Positions 7,483 to 17,171 of a DNA stretch of 64,000 nt are shown here, piece after piece. The notes under the pieces are model-generated. The model was not told where the DNA came from, ran no database searches, and was given only the letters and a program-made list of their open reading frames with translations. Origin of the DNA: Flagellimonas ochracea (GTDB taxonomy: Bacteria; Bacteroidota; Bacteroidia; Flavobacteriales; Flavobacteriaceae); NCBI RefSeq assembly GCF_009903685.1, contig NZ_JAAABI010000001.1, positions 558,001-622,000 on the forward strand. The letters are read 5' to 3'. Position 1 is the first letter of the stretch. Every line of letters starts with the position of its first letter. A program made the translations under genes and the position numbers.

Positions 7483-9876
7483 GTGAAAAAAATAAAGAAA
7501 GCGCTTTTAGTGCTTGCAGGGCTTATATTGCTTGTAATTATCAGTCTGATAGTGTTTGTTCAAACACTAAAACCTGATTACAGTGGAGAAAAGACATTGC
7601 CTGGCCTTCAAGAAGATGTGAACGTTCACTTCGACACCTTTGGAATACCCCATATTTATGCTGAAAACGAACCGGATGCCCTTAGGGCCCTGGGCTATGT
7701 ACACGCCCAAGATAGATTGTGGCAGATGGAATTGCTGCGACGTTTGGCAAAAGGGGAGCTTTCTGAAGTTTTTGGGCCCGATTTGGTAGATACTGACAAA
7801 TTTTTTCTTTCCCTCGGTATTGACGAACATACAAATCAAACAGTCTCGCAACTGGACAAGGAGGATGAAATGGTCGTTCTCTGTCAATTCTATTTGGACG
7901 GAATAAATGCCTTTATCGAAGAAGGGCCTACGCCCGTTGAATTCTATCTTACTGGAATCGATAAGAGACCTTTTCTTTTGGAAGATGTCTACAATGTTGT
8001 AGGATATATGGCCTTTAGCTTTGCCATGGGCCATAAAACTGACCCTTTGTTAACGAGCATTCAACAAGAGTTTGGAGAAGAGTACATTGACGATCTGGCC
8101 ATTTACTCGGATACCTCGACAGTTTGGATTAAAAACTATAAGAAGAACAGCCCGGATTCTTTGGGAGCAATGATTACCTCCAATGCCACAAAGGCACTGC
8201 AAAAGCTTCCAGTGCCCCTTTTTGTTGGCAGTAACAGCTGGGTTTTGGCACCATCCAAGACCAAGAATGGGAAAGTTATTTTAGCCAACGACCCACATAT
8301 TGGATTTGCACAGCCCTCTGTTTGGTATGAAGCTCATGTGAGCACACCCAATTATGAGAAATACGGATATCATCTGGGAGGTGTGCCATTTCCGTTGTTG
8401 GGACACAACAGGGATTTGGCGTATGGTTTGACCATGTTGCAGAATGACGACCTCAACTTTTACTATGAGGAAACCCACCCGCAGGACAGTACAAAATATA
8501 GGACCGAAAACGGATGGGAAAGGTATGATTATGTTACCAGAACGATTAAAGTAAAAGATAGTGAAGATGTTTCTTTTACCTTTAAAAAAACTAGGCATGG
8601 TCCTGTGGTAAATGATATTGCGACCCAAATAGATGATGAACAACCGGTGGCCATGTCATGGATGTATGTGATGCACAAGAACGAGGTCTTGCACGGATTG
8701 CACGGACTTTGTCATGCTACTGATATTGCACAATTTGAAGATGCATTGCCCAAAATCCATGCACCTGGCCTTAATGTGATGTATGGTGATGCAGATGGCA
8801 ATGTGGCTTGGTGGGCCACAGCAAAATTAAATCAAATGCCCGATAGTGTTTCCACAAAGTTTATCCTCGATGGAACATCTGGCAAACAAGAACCCATTCG
8901 ATTTCTTGACTTCTCAGAAAACCCAAGTGCTGTTAATCCACCGTGGCAGTATGTATATTCTGCCAATAACCAACCAGATTCCACTGCAGGAATGTTATAT
9001 CCGGGTTACTATCTTCCCGAAAACCGTGCTAAGCGAATTGTTCAACTTTTAGAAAACAAGAATGACTGGGACAAAAAGGCCACTTCTGAAATGATTTTGG
9101 ATGTGACCTCCTCGGTAAATCCAAGTTTGGTCACAGAATTGATTAAACTGGTTGATGTTTCGATACTTTCTGAAGAACAACTCATTTGGGTAGATGCGCT
9201 CAAAAATTGGGATGGCCATTATGCGGTAGATGGAATCAGCCCAACTTTGTTCCATAGGGCAGAATACTATATGCTAAAAAACACATTTGAGGACGAATTG
9301 GGTGAAGACCGATTTAATCAATTGTTGGCAACACATCTTATAAAGCGCCATATTGCCTGGGGAGCCCAAATGGAAGACGGTAAATGGTGGGACAATGTGC
9401 ATACAGCGGATACCTTGGAAACACGATTGGAGGTTTTAATTAAATCGTTTGATGACGCATGGAATTCATTGGTGGAAGACTTTGGTCCCGACCCCAACCA
9501 ATGGCAATGGGGTAAGGTCCATACTTTGGAGCATCAACACCCTTTTGGAAAAGTGGAAACACTTCGCAACTTTTTTAATGTTGGCCCTTTTCCTGTGGAA
9601 GGCACCCGAGAGGTTATCAACAACATGGCTTTTCCCTATGACAGCACTGGCCTCTACAAAGTAAATTCAGGACCTTCCACTCGGAGGGTTATCGACTTTT
9701 CAGATATAGAGAATAGCATCAGCATACTACCAACAGGTCAATCTGGAAATCCATTTAGTAAGCATTACAAAGATCAAGCTGAAATGTACGTTAAAGGGAA
9801 ATTCCGGAAAATGATGATGAACAAGCGAGAGATTCAAGACAATGCTGAATCGCTCTTGAAGTTTGTTAAAAAATAA
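7483..9876 (+). CDS. Penicillin acylase family (Ntn-hydrolase) protein
   Basis: About 797 residues from the GTG at 7483; an in-frame TTG at 7453 is less likely because it would precede the predicted transcription start. A short basic N-terminus and a hydrophobic helix (about residues 5-24) act as signal or anchor, so the enzyme is periplasmic. The family precursor self-cleaves before a Ser; here that is G249-S250 in VGSNSW, followed by the conserved NDPHIGF block. Substrates of the family include beta-lactams and N-acyl homoserine lactones, and the substrate cannot be read from sequence. FGKVETLRNFFNVGPFPVEGT matches the C-terminal family block. It is flanked by its own promoter and a 187-bp gap. 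Confidence 0.88.
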   Translation: MKKIKKALLVLAGLILLVIISLIVFVQTLKPDYSGEKTLPGLQEDVNVHFDTFGIPHIYAENEPDALRALGYVHAQDRLWQMELLRRLAKGELSEVFGPDLVDTDKFFLSLGIDEHTNQTVSQLDKEDEMVVLCQFYLDGINAFIEEGPTPVEFYLTGIDKRPFLLEDVYNVVGYMAFSFAMGHKTDPLLTSIQQEFGEEYIDDLAIYSDTSTVWIKNYKKNSPDSLGAMITSNATKALQKLPVPLFVGSNSWVLAPSKTKNGKVILANDPHIGFAQPSVWYEAHVSTPNYEKYGYHLGGVPFPLLGHNRDLAYGLTMLQNDDLNFYYEETHPQDSTKYRTENGWERYDYVTRTIKVKDSEDVSFTFKKTRHGPVVNDIATQIDDEQPVAMSWMYVMHKNEVLHGLHGLCHATDIAQFEDALPKIHAPGLNVMYGDADGNVAWWATAKLNQMPDSVSTKFILDGTSGKQEPIRFLDFSENPSAVNPPWQYVYSANNQPDSTAGMLYPGYYLPENRAKRIVQLLENKNDWDKKATSEMILDVTSSVNPSLVTELIKLVDVSILSEEQLIWVDALKNWDGHYAVDGISPTLFHRAEYYMLKNTFEDELGEDRFNQLLATHLIKRHIAWGAQMEDGKWWDNVHTADTLETRLEVLIKSFDDAWNSLVEDFGPDPNQWQWGKVHTLEHQHPFGKVETLRNFFNVGPFPVEGTREVINNMAFPYDSTGLYKVNSGPSTRRVIDFSDIENSISILPTGQSGNPFSKHYKDQAEMYVKGKFRKMMMNKREIQDNAESLLKFVKK

Positions 9877-9911
9877 TAGCCTTACTTTCATTTAAATCAA
9901 ATTAGGTGGCC

Positions 9912-9937
9912 TGAAATCTCATTTAACGATGATTTCA
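9912..9937. other. Short inverted repeat upstream of the TonB/DUF4249 operon
   Basis: TGAAATC (9912-9918) and GATTTCA (9931-9937) form a perfect 7-bp inverted repeat with a 12-bp spacer, about 127 bp before the first gene of the operon. There is no proper T-tract directly after it, so it is a weak terminator at best; it may be an operator. No convincing -7 element was found in the 187-bp gap 9877-10063. Confidence 0.25.
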
Positions 9938-10063
9938 TGCCATTTTGTTGGTCTTGATGTTTTTTTTGGTTTTCTTAGAAGTGCCAAGATTAAATAGTAT
10001 TTTAAAAAACCAACAAAGGAATGCGGCATCTTCAAGCTAAATTCTCTAACCAAGAACACAATT

Positions 10064-10813
10064 ATGAATACGCACAAAGGATATGTAAGTTGTATTTTAT
10101 GCTTTGGATGTTTTCTTATGACATTCGGACAACAACAAGCTTACGTAGAATATTACAATGCTTACGATGAACGCGTGGGGATTGAAAATACTGGTCTTTA
10201 TCAAGGTGAGGTTTATGCTGAAAAGTATCGGACAATAAACGAACAAACCCAATTTTTTAGAACGCTCGATTTTCAAAAAGGCAATGTCTGTTACGATGGC
10301 CAATGTTACTATGGCCTGGATCTGAAGTATGACCTTTATGAAGACCAGGTTCTTATGAAGCTAATTTCGTCAGCAGGAGGAGGGACTCTTAGGCTTTTCA
10401 AGGAGTATGTCGATAGTTTTGAATTAGGTGGATTGAAGTTCGTGAAACTTACGGAAGAAGTAGCCCCTGGGTTAAATGCTTATGGCTTTTACGCCAAGGC
10501 AATGGAATCTCCCACTTTCATTTTATATACTAAATACAACAAAAAAAGTTTTGAAAGAAAGGATAGAAGTTCCATTTACTACGAGTTTTTGGACGGCCCA
10601 TCAGAGCATGTATTATTGTACAAGGGCAAGCACCATATTGTAAATTCCAAAAAAGACATGGTGGATTTGTTCCCAGACCAAAAAAGACAAATTGACAGAT
10701 TTTATCGAATTGCCAAAAGCCTTAGAAGATCAGACCCAAATCAATTTCAAGTTAGCCTGGTTAGACGTATAGAAACCCTTCTTAACCAATCCAATAAACC
10801 AGTAGAAGAATGA
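10064..10813 (+). CDS. Secreted protein of unknown function, first gene of TonB/DUF4249 operon
   Basis: A 249-residue protein I do not recognise. It has a signal peptide (hydrophobic stretch YVSCILCFGCFLMTFG, cleavage probably before QQQAY). The mature part is mixed alpha/beta with one nearby cysteine pair (VCYDGQCYYG, about residues 83-89) that could form a disulfide in the periplasm. A basic C-terminal helix follows. The ATG of the receptor gene overlaps its stop (ATGA at 10810-10813), so the two are translationally coupled. Position and export suggest a periplasmic partner of the receptor. No catalytic motif is seen. Confidence 0.7.
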   Translation: MNTHKGYVSCILCFGCFLMTFGQQQAYVEYYNAYDERVGIENTGLYQGEVYAEKYRTINEQTQFFRTLDFQKGNVCYDGQCYYGLDLKYDLYEDQVLMKLISSAGGGTLRLFKEYVDSFELGGLKFVKLTEEVAPGLNAYGFYAKAMESPTFILYTKYNKKSFERKDRSSIYYEFLDGPSEHVLLYKGKHHIVNSKKDMVDLFPDQKRQIDRFYRIAKSLRRSDPNQFQVSLVRRIETLLNQSNKPVEE

Positions 10814-13578
10814 AAAAAATTATGACCGTTTTCATGCTTTTTATGAGCATGCAATACGTATTTGCACAAACAGAAGTACCTCGCATTTCGGTATCGTTCA
10901 CCAACACCCCTGCAGAAGATGCCCTCGCCGAAATAGAGCGCAAGACTTCATACAAATTCTTTTACTTATCAGATTGGCTGAAAGAATTGCGAGTGACTGG
11001 AAATTTTCAGGATACACCGGTGAACACTGTTTTGGACAATCTTTTTGAGGATACTGTACTCAACTATTTCATCATGGACTCCGACAGGATATACCTTTTG
11101 CAGAACAATCAGATTTATGATTCGCTGCCCGATGATTTTTTTGGAGCCCCGGACAAAGTTGAGGATGATTTTCCACAATATGATCAATTGCAGGACATTG
11201 GGCCTCTTTTTGTTGGCAATGACGACAACAATCGTGGACTGGAAACGGTAAAAATTGGAAGGGAAAACCGAAACAGTAGAAGGCGCACCTTTACATTAAA
11301 TGGAAAAGCTTTAAATGCAAGAACAGGTCAGCCCATACCCGATTTGGCAATCATTGTTGAGGGAAAAGATATAGGGACATCTACAAATGCCAATGGAAAT
11401 TACAGTTTGGAACTGCCCATAGGTGAAAACATTATAACCACCAGAGGGTTGGGTATTGAAGAATCACGAACCCAGATAATCCTTTATAATGATGGTTCTT
11501 ACAACTTTCAGTTGAATGAAAGTGTGGAAGCCTTGGATGAAGTAGTGGTGCAGGGCAATATCGACAGGAATGTGGAAACCGCAATTACCGGAGTAACGTT
11601 GATAGAGGTTGAAAAAATTAAGAACATCCCATTGGTTTTGGGAGAAAGGGACGTGCTCAAGGCAGCGGTAACCTTGCCTGGGATTACCACAGCAGGGGAA
11701 GGGGCCTCTGGGTATAACGTACGTGGGGGTAGAACGGACCAGAACTTGATTTTACTGGACAATGGGGTTATCTATAATCCTTCACATTTCTTTGGAATAT
11801 TCTCGGCGATAAACCCATTTACAACGGGTTCAGCGGAGATTTACAAAGGGCATATTCCTGCGCAGTTCGGCGGAAGACTTTCTTCAGTGTTCGATATTAC
11901 CTCAAAAGATGCCAATACGGAAAAATTTTCGGGAGAGGCCTCCATTGGCCCAGTGACCAGTAATATAGTTTTAGAAACCCCAATAATAAAGGACAAAGCG
12001 GCACTCATGGTAGGAGGTAGGGCCACTTATTCTGATTGGATTTTGGATAGCTTGGATGATGAGCAATTGAGCAACAGCACGGCATCATTCTTTGATGTTC
12101 TCGCTAAATATAATCACACGATCAATGAGAATAATGAGTTGAAAGCAACAGGATATTTCAGTAGGGACGAATTCAGTATTACCTCAGACTCTATTTTTAA
12201 CTATAGCAACCGATTGGTTTCATTGGGATGGGACCATAAATTCAGTGATAAAACAACCGGAAGTCTGGTTTTGTCCAATAGCGAATATCAATTTGGAATT
12301 GAATTCGACGGAGAATCGAATGATGACTTTGATTTGGGATATAAAAATAACGAAACCGAGTTCAAGTACAGAATGCGGTATCTACCCGGCGGTAAACACT
12401 CCTTTGATTTTGGAATTGCCAGTAAACTCTATGTTGTAGACCCGGGCAATATAGATCCTTTGGGTACGGATTCTGATGTTTCTTCCTTGGTCATACCCCG
12501 AGAAAGAGGATTGGAGTCCGCAGTTTTTATATCGGATAGCTATGAGGTCAATGACAAGCTATTGATAGATATGGGGCTCCGCTTTTCTTTTTATGCGGCG
12601 CTCGGAGCCGGTCAGCAGCGTATTTACCAAGATAATGCTCCAAGAAACAGTGGTACATTGGTGGAAACCCAAGAATTTGACGATAACGAGGTCATTGAAA
12701 CCTATGGAGGTCCTGAGGTCCGACTTTCGGCCCGGTACTTTTTGGCACCTGATTTTTCGGTCAAGGCCAGTGTTAATAATGCATTTCAGTATATCCATAC
12801 CCTTTCCAATAATACAACGGTATCCCCGACAGATACTTGGAAACTGTCCGACTTGAATATCAAACCTCAAGAAGCCTATCAAGCTTCACTAGGTTTCTAT
12901 AAGAATTTTGAGGGAAACAAATATGAACTCAGTCTAGAGGGGTATTATAAAGAACAAAGGAACCTGTTGGACTACAAAGTAGGTGCTCAGCTGTTACTCA
13001 ATGAGGCTATAGAGCAAGAAGTACTTCAGGGAGATGGCCAGGCCTATGGGGTTGAGTTTTTGATTAAAAAGAACGAGGGAAAACTAAATGGATGGTTAGG
13101 CTATACCTATTCCCGTTCCTTTGTTAAGCTGGATAGCGAGTTCAATGAGGAGCGCGTGAACAATGGCGAGTTTTTCCCATCAAACTTTGATAAACCTCAT
13201 GACATAAGCTTGGTTGCCAACTATAAGTTTACCAGAAGATTCAGTGCCTCGGCTAATTTTGTTTATCAAACAGGTAGACCGGTAACTTTCCCAATAGGAA
13301 GCTTTGCTTTCAACAATTCAGAGTTTGTATTTTACAGTGATCGAAACAAGTTCCGGATTCCGGATTATTATCGTTTGGATTTGAGCTTCAATATGGAAGG
13401 GAATCACAAGATCAAGAAGTTCGCCCACAGTTTCTGGAGTTTTTCGATTTACAACGTGTTGGGAAGAAACAACCCCTATTCTGTCTTCTTTGTGACCGAA
13501 GATGGGGATATCAAGGCGTTCCAAAGTTCCATATTTGCTATTCCGGTACCAACAATAACATATAATTTTAAATTTTAA
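10810..13578 (+). CDS. TonB-dependent outer-membrane receptor with STN domain
   Basis: A 922-residue transporter. In order: signal peptide (1-20); STN domain (about 24-98, with EDALAEIERKTSYKFFYL); an acidic linker (about 100-150); a carboxypeptidase-regulatory-like beta-sandwich (about 160-235, NARTGQPIPDLAIIVEG); a plug (about 243-370, with YNVRGGRTDQNLILLDNG); and a beta-barrel ending in the outer-membrane signature TYNFKF. STN domains normally signal to a FecR-type anti-sigma factor, but no FecI/FecR gene lies in the window. The five DUF4249 lipoprotein genes follow with a 1-bp gap, so these are its likely surface partners. The transported substrate is unknown. Confidence 0.92.
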   Translation: MKKIMTVFMLFMSMQYVFAQTEVPRISVSFTNTPAEDALAEIERKTSYKFFYLSDWLKELRVTGNFQDTPVNTVLDNLFEDTVLNYFIMDSDRIYLLQNNQIYDSLPDDFFGAPDKVEDDFPQYDQLQDIGPLFVGNDDNNRGLETVKIGRENRNSRRRTFTLNGKALNARTGQPIPDLAIIVEGKDIGTSTNANGNYSLELPIGENIITTRGLGIEESRTQIILYNDGSYNFQLNESVEALDEVVVQGNIDRNVETAITGVTLIEVEKIKNIPLVLGERDVLKAAVTLPGITTAGEGASGYNVRGGRTDQNLILLDNGVIYNPSHFFGIFSAINPFTTGSAEIYKGHIPAQFGGRLSSVFDITSKDANTEKFSGEASIGPVTSNIVLETPIIKDKAALMVGGRATYSDWILDSLDDEQLSNSTASFFDVLAKYNHTINENNELKATGYFSRDEFSITSDSIFNYSNRLVSLGWDHKFSDKTTGSLVLSNSEYQFGIEFDGESNDDFDLGYKNNETEFKYRMRYLPGGKHSFDFGIASKLYVVDPGNIDPLGTDSDVSSLVIPRERGLESAVFISDSYEVNDKLLIDMGLRFSFYAALGAGQQRIYQDNAPRNSGTLVETQEFDDNEVIETYGGPEVRLSARYFLAPDFSVKASVNNAFQYIHTLSNNTTVSPTDTWKLSDLNIKPQEAYQASLGFYKNFEGNKYELSLEGYYKEQRNLLDYKVGAQLLLNEAIEQEVLQGDGQAYGVEFLIKKNEGKLNGWLGYTYSRSFVKLDSEFNEERVNNGEFFPSNFDKPHDISLVANYKFTRRFSASANFVYQTGRPVTFPIGSFAFNNSEFVFYSDRNKFRIPDYYRLDLSFNMEGNHKIKKFAHSFWSFSIYNVLGRNNPYSVFFVTEDGDIKAFQSSIFAIPVPTITYNFKF

Positions 13579-13579
13579 G

Positions 13580-14782
13580 GTGTTGCATAGTTTTGGAAAA
13601 CATAAGATTAAATTTTCGGTTTTAAGTGCGTTGTTGATAGCCTCTTGTATCGAACCCTTTAATGCAGTTTTCACCGACTTTGAAAGTGCCCTTGTTATCG
13701 AGGCAACGATAACAAACGAAGTAAAGCAGCAAGAGATATTGCTCTCAAGATCTTTTGAGTTCGACGCCGATGGACCTATCTCTGAACCAAATGCCAACGT
13801 GCGAATCGTTGATAGTGGCGGAAACACTTTTTCTTTCAGCGACCAGGGTAACGGATTGTATTTGTCCGAAGAATCCTTTGGCGCACAACCAGGTGTAGAC
13901 TACCAACTTTTGGTGACCACTTCCGATGGGAGGGACTACAACTCCGACCAGACCCCGTTAAAAACGGGGACAGGAATTGAACAGATTACCGCGGAACGCA
14001 TTGTTAATAATGATGGTCAAGACGGTATGGCCATTTTGGTGGACAGTTTTGACCCTTCCGGAAACTCAAAGAATTACCGATATGAGTATGAAGAAACCTT
14101 CAGGGTAATAGCTCCCAGCTGGCAGCCCGTTAAACTAGTACCTGAGACGGAATTCGGTTGCACCATGATTTTAGTTAGGAATAATGATTTGGCCCAAGTC
14201 TGTTATGAGACCAACAATTCGAATCAAATTATTCAGACGTCCACTGAAGATTTGGACGAGGACCGCGTTGAAAATTTTATGGTTCGCTTCATCAGTCGAC
14301 AAAACTACATCATATCCCATCGTTATAGCATCTTGGTAAGACAGTTTGTCCAATCCGATGAAGCCTTTAACTTTTACAGTACACTTAAAGAACTTTCAAG
14401 TTCAGAAAGCCTTTTTTCCCAGACCCAACCTGGTTTTTTGCAGGGCAATGTTTTTTCATCCGAAAATAGCGAAGAGCGGGTACTGGGTTTTTTTGATGTG
14501 AGCACGGTCTCCGAGCAAAGACTTTTCTTTAATTATGACGACTTCTATCCCGGTGAGGATTTACCACCCTATATAGATCCTTGCCAAACCAGCAGTCCGG
14601 TAATCGCGAACGAAGGAGGCTGTGTACTTCGTCCAATAATAGAAATTGGAGCTGGCGTCTATGCAGGGGATAGCGGAGCGGAACCCGGTAGTAATCAGGG
14701 GCCGTATTTGATAGTTCGTAGAATCTGTGGCGACTGTTCGGTTTTGGGGCCACAAGAAATACCAGAATTTTGGATTGAATGA
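13580..14782 (+). CDS. DUF4249 lipoprotein, copy A of five
   Basis: A 400-residue lipoprotein beginning with a GTG 1 bp after the receptor stop. The signal peptide ends in LIASC with lipidated Cys23, followed by IEPFNAVFTDFES. The body has a beta-rich N-terminal domain, a variable middle, and the core seen in all five copies: YIISHRYSILVRQ, SESLFSQTQPGFLQGN and FFNYDDFYPGEDLPPYI. It ends with the family hallmark CGDC and a terminal PEFWIE. DUF4249 proteins are encoded beside TonB receptors in Bacteroidota; their ligand role is inferred, not shown. Copy C is its closest relative here by inspection. The next gene overlaps by ATGA. Confidence 0.85.
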   Translation: MLHSFGKHKIKFSVLSALLIASCIEPFNAVFTDFESALVIEATITNEVKQQEILLSRSFEFDADGPISEPNANVRIVDSGGNTFSFSDQGNGLYLSEESFGAQPGVDYQLLVTTSDGRDYNSDQTPLKTGTGIEQITAERIVNNDGQDGMAILVDSFDPSGNSKNYRYEYEETFRVIAPSWQPVKLVPETEFGCTMILVRNNDLAQVCYETNNSNQIIQTSTEDLDEDRVENFMVRFISRQNYIISHRYSILVRQFVQSDEAFNFYSTLKELSSSESLFSQTQPGFLQGNVFSSENSEERVLGFFDVSTVSEQRLFFNYDDFYPGEDLPPYIDPCQTSSPVIANEGGCVLRPIIEIGAGVYAGDSGAEPGSNQGPYLIVRRICGDCSVLGPQEIPEFWIE

Positions 14783-15978
14783 AAAATCTAAGACCTAAAT
14801 ATCATAAATTCCTGACAATGCTTTTTGGAGTTGTCCTATTTAGCTGTATAGAATCTTTTGACACCACTTTTGTCGATTTTGAAAGTGTCTTGGTAGTTGA
14901 AGCTATAATTACCGATATACCTAAATTTCAAAAAATTAATGTTTCAAGATCCTATGAATTCAATGCTGAGCCAATTCCAGAGCTTAATGCCAATGTGAGT
15001 GTCGTGGATAGTGATGGTAATATATACTTGTTTGCGGATAGCGGAAATGGCAGTTATATTTCAATGGAAAGCTTTGGGGTTGAGCAGGGAATTCAATATC
15101 AGCTGCTACTGAGCACCTCCGACGGGAACAGGTACCGTTCAGACGCCGAACAGCTACAAGTAGGGAATGCTAAAATACTTAATGTTGATGCAAAACGAAT
15201 GGTCAATGAGAAAGGTGAAGATGGAATTGTCATTTTGGTGGATAGTTTTGACCCTATGGGAAATTCAAAGAATTATCGCTTTGAATATGAGGAGACCTAT
15301 CACATAATTGCACCGCTTTGGTCCCCTTTGGAGTTGGCGCCCGTAAATGATGAAGGATGCGAAATGAGACTAGTTCCCAATATCTCCAACGAACAAAATT
15401 GTTTTCCAACATCGCTCTCAAAAGACATACTGCTTACTTCAACCGAATACTTGTCCCAGGATAGGGTAGAGAACTTTCAAATAAGGTTCATTAACAGAAA
15501 CGATTATATCATTTCCCACAGGTACAGCATCCTTGTAAGGCAGTTGATACAATCAGATCAAGCCTTTGAATTCTATAATATACTCTTGGAACTTTCCAGT
15601 TCTGAAAGCCTTTTGTCACAAGTACAACCAGGTTTTTTGCAGGGAAATATATTTTCTGTTGATAATTCCGAAGAACATGTTTTGGGTCTTTTTGACTTGA
15701 ATACTATTGACGAGGAGCGGATTTTTTTCAATTACAATGACTTTTATCCCGAAGAAGAACTGCCCCCTTTCCTAGACCCTTGTATTGGCACTGCTCCACC
15801 AATTGAATCGGCTAATAGATGTCTTGTTCGGACATTGATTGAAAGTGGCGCCGGAATCTATGCTGGTAGCAGTGGACCTGATTTAGTTCCAGGTCCATAT
15901 CGCATAGTACCTCGCATATGCGGGGACTGCAAAGTCTTAGGCCCTGCTGAACCACCAAATTTTTGGATAGAAGGATGA
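14779..15978 (+). CDS. DUF4249 lipoprotein, copy B of five
   Basis: A 399-residue lipoprotein. The lipobox LFSC gives lipidated Cys23, followed by IESFDTTFVDFES. It keeps the shared block DYIISHRYSILVRQ, the QPGFLQGN segment, FFNYNDFYPEEELPPFL and the C-terminal CGDC with PNFWIEG. By eye it is the most divergent of the five: IESF replaces IEPF and the middle insert differs in length and sequence. Its ATG overlaps the copy A stop and its own stop overlaps the next start, so translation is coupled throughout. The encoded protein is probably anchored to the outer membrane beside the receptor. Confidence 0.85.
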   Translation: MKNLRPKYHKFLTMLFGVVLFSCIESFDTTFVDFESVLVVEAIITDIPKFQKINVSRSYEFNAEPIPELNANVSVVDSDGNIYLFADSGNGSYISMESFGVEQGIQYQLLLSTSDGNRYRSDAEQLQVGNAKILNVDAKRMVNEKGEDGIVILVDSFDPMGNSKNYRFEYEETYHIIAPLWSPLELAPVNDEGCEMRLVPNISNEQNCFPTSLSKDILLTSTEYLSQDRVENFQIRFINRNDYIISHRYSILVRQLIQSDQAFEFYNILLELSSSESLLSQVQPGFLQGNIFSVDNSEEHVLGLFDLNTIDEERIFFNYNDFYPEEELPPFLDPCIGTAPPIESANRCLVRTLIESGAGIYAGSSGPDLVPGPYRIVPRICGDCKVLGPAEPPNFWIEG

Positions 15979-17171
15979 GAAATAACAACACATATCTTTT
16001 TTTATGCTCAAGTTTCGCAATACTTGTGCTAAGCGGTTGCATTGAACCCTTTGAGACCACTTTTGTGGATTTTGAAAGTGCTTTGGTCATAGATGCCACC
16101 ATAACCGACGAGAACAAAAGGCAACAAATTGTACTCTCCAGAACCTTCGAGTTTGAAGCTGATGGCCCCATTCCTGAAACTGACGCGAATGTTCGTATCA
16201 ATGATTCACAAGGGAATATTTTTGCCTTTGAAGATCAAGGGAACGGAGTCTATCTATCCACCCAAGAATTTGCAGCTCAACAAGGGATAGACTACGATCT
16301 TTCCGTTACAACAGCCAACGGCCGAAATTACGGTTCTGATGTGGTACAGCTAAGTGCGGTGACAGCAATAGACGAATTAAGGGCAGAACGAGTTATAACC
16401 GACTTGGGTGAAGACGGTATGGCCATATTCGTCAATAGTTTCGACCCAACTGGCAATGCCAAGAACTATCGCTATGAGTACGAAGAGACATATAGGGTTA
16501 TTGCGCCAACGTGGTCTCCAACTTCCCTTATCGGCGACCCAGCGGGAGGGTGCAATGTTCTGAAAATTGCCAACGTGACGGACGAGCAAGTTTGTTATGC
16601 CACTGATTTTTCCACAGATATCATTTTGACATCCACTGAAGATTTGGGAGAAGACAGGGTGAGTGATTTCAGAGTACGTTTAATAAGTAGGGAAAACTAT
16701 ATTATTTCCCACCGATATAGCATTCTGGTCAGACAATATGTACAATCCAATGAAGCGTTTACCTTTTTTGATACGCTCAATGAGCTGTCAAGATCCGAAA
16801 GTCTGTTTTCTCAGATACAACCTGGATTTCTGCAAGGCAATGTTTTTTCAAGGGATGATATCAATGAAAGTGTATTGGGGTATTTTGATGTGAGTTCGGT
16901 CTCGAAGCAACGTCTTTTTTTTAATTACGATGATTTCTATCCAGGAGAAGATTTACCGCCTTACGTTGAACCCTGTACCGGAAGCACCCCTCTTATCGCA
17001 GATATGGGCGGCTGTGTGCTGCGACCTATAATAGAGGCTGGCGTGGGAATATATGCAGAAGATAATTCTTCACCAGGCCCTAATGAGGGACCATACCTCA
17101 TTGTTCCTCGTGTATGCGGTGACTGTGGTGTTTTGGGAACTTCAGAAATCCCTGATTTTTGGATAGAATGA
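15975..17171 (+). CDS. DUF4249 lipoprotein, copy C of five
   Basis: I start this gene at the ATG at 15975, which forms ATGA with the copy B stop; an in-frame TTG at 15963 is open but would break the overlap pattern of the array. The product has 398 residues. Lipobox LSGC gives Cys22, followed by IEPFETTFVDFES. The conserved core reads NYIISHRYSILVRQ, SLFSQIQPGFLQGN and FFNYDDFYPGEDLPPYV, with CGDC and PDFWIE at the end. The cysteine near GGCVLRPIIE is shared with copies A and B. It is closest to copy A in the RPIIE region. Confidence 0.85.
   Translation: MRNNNTYLFLCSSFAILVLSGCIEPFETTFVDFESALVIDATITDENKRQQIVLSRTFEFEADGPIPETDANVRINDSQGNIFAFEDQGNGVYLSTQEFAAQQGIDYDLSVTTANGRNYGSDVVQLSAVTAIDELRAERVITDLGEDGMAIFVNSFDPTGNAKNYRYEYEETYRVIAPTWSPTSLIGDPAGGCNVLKIANVTDEQVCYATDFSTDIILTSTEDLGEDRVSDFRVRLISRENYIISHRYSILVRQYVQSNEAFTFFDTLNELSRSESLFSQIQPGFLQGNVFSRDDINESVLGYFDVSSVSKQRLFFNYDDFYPGEDLPPYVEPCTGSTPLIADMGGCVLRPIIEAGVGIYAEDNSSPGPNEGPYLIVPRVCGDCGVLGTSEIPDFWIE

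Noticed and set aside
15963..15974. TTG start of DUF4249 copy C, and similar upstream TTGs for copies D and E
   Set aside because: Using the ATG codons gives the same ATGA overlap at each junction and normal lipoprotein signals.
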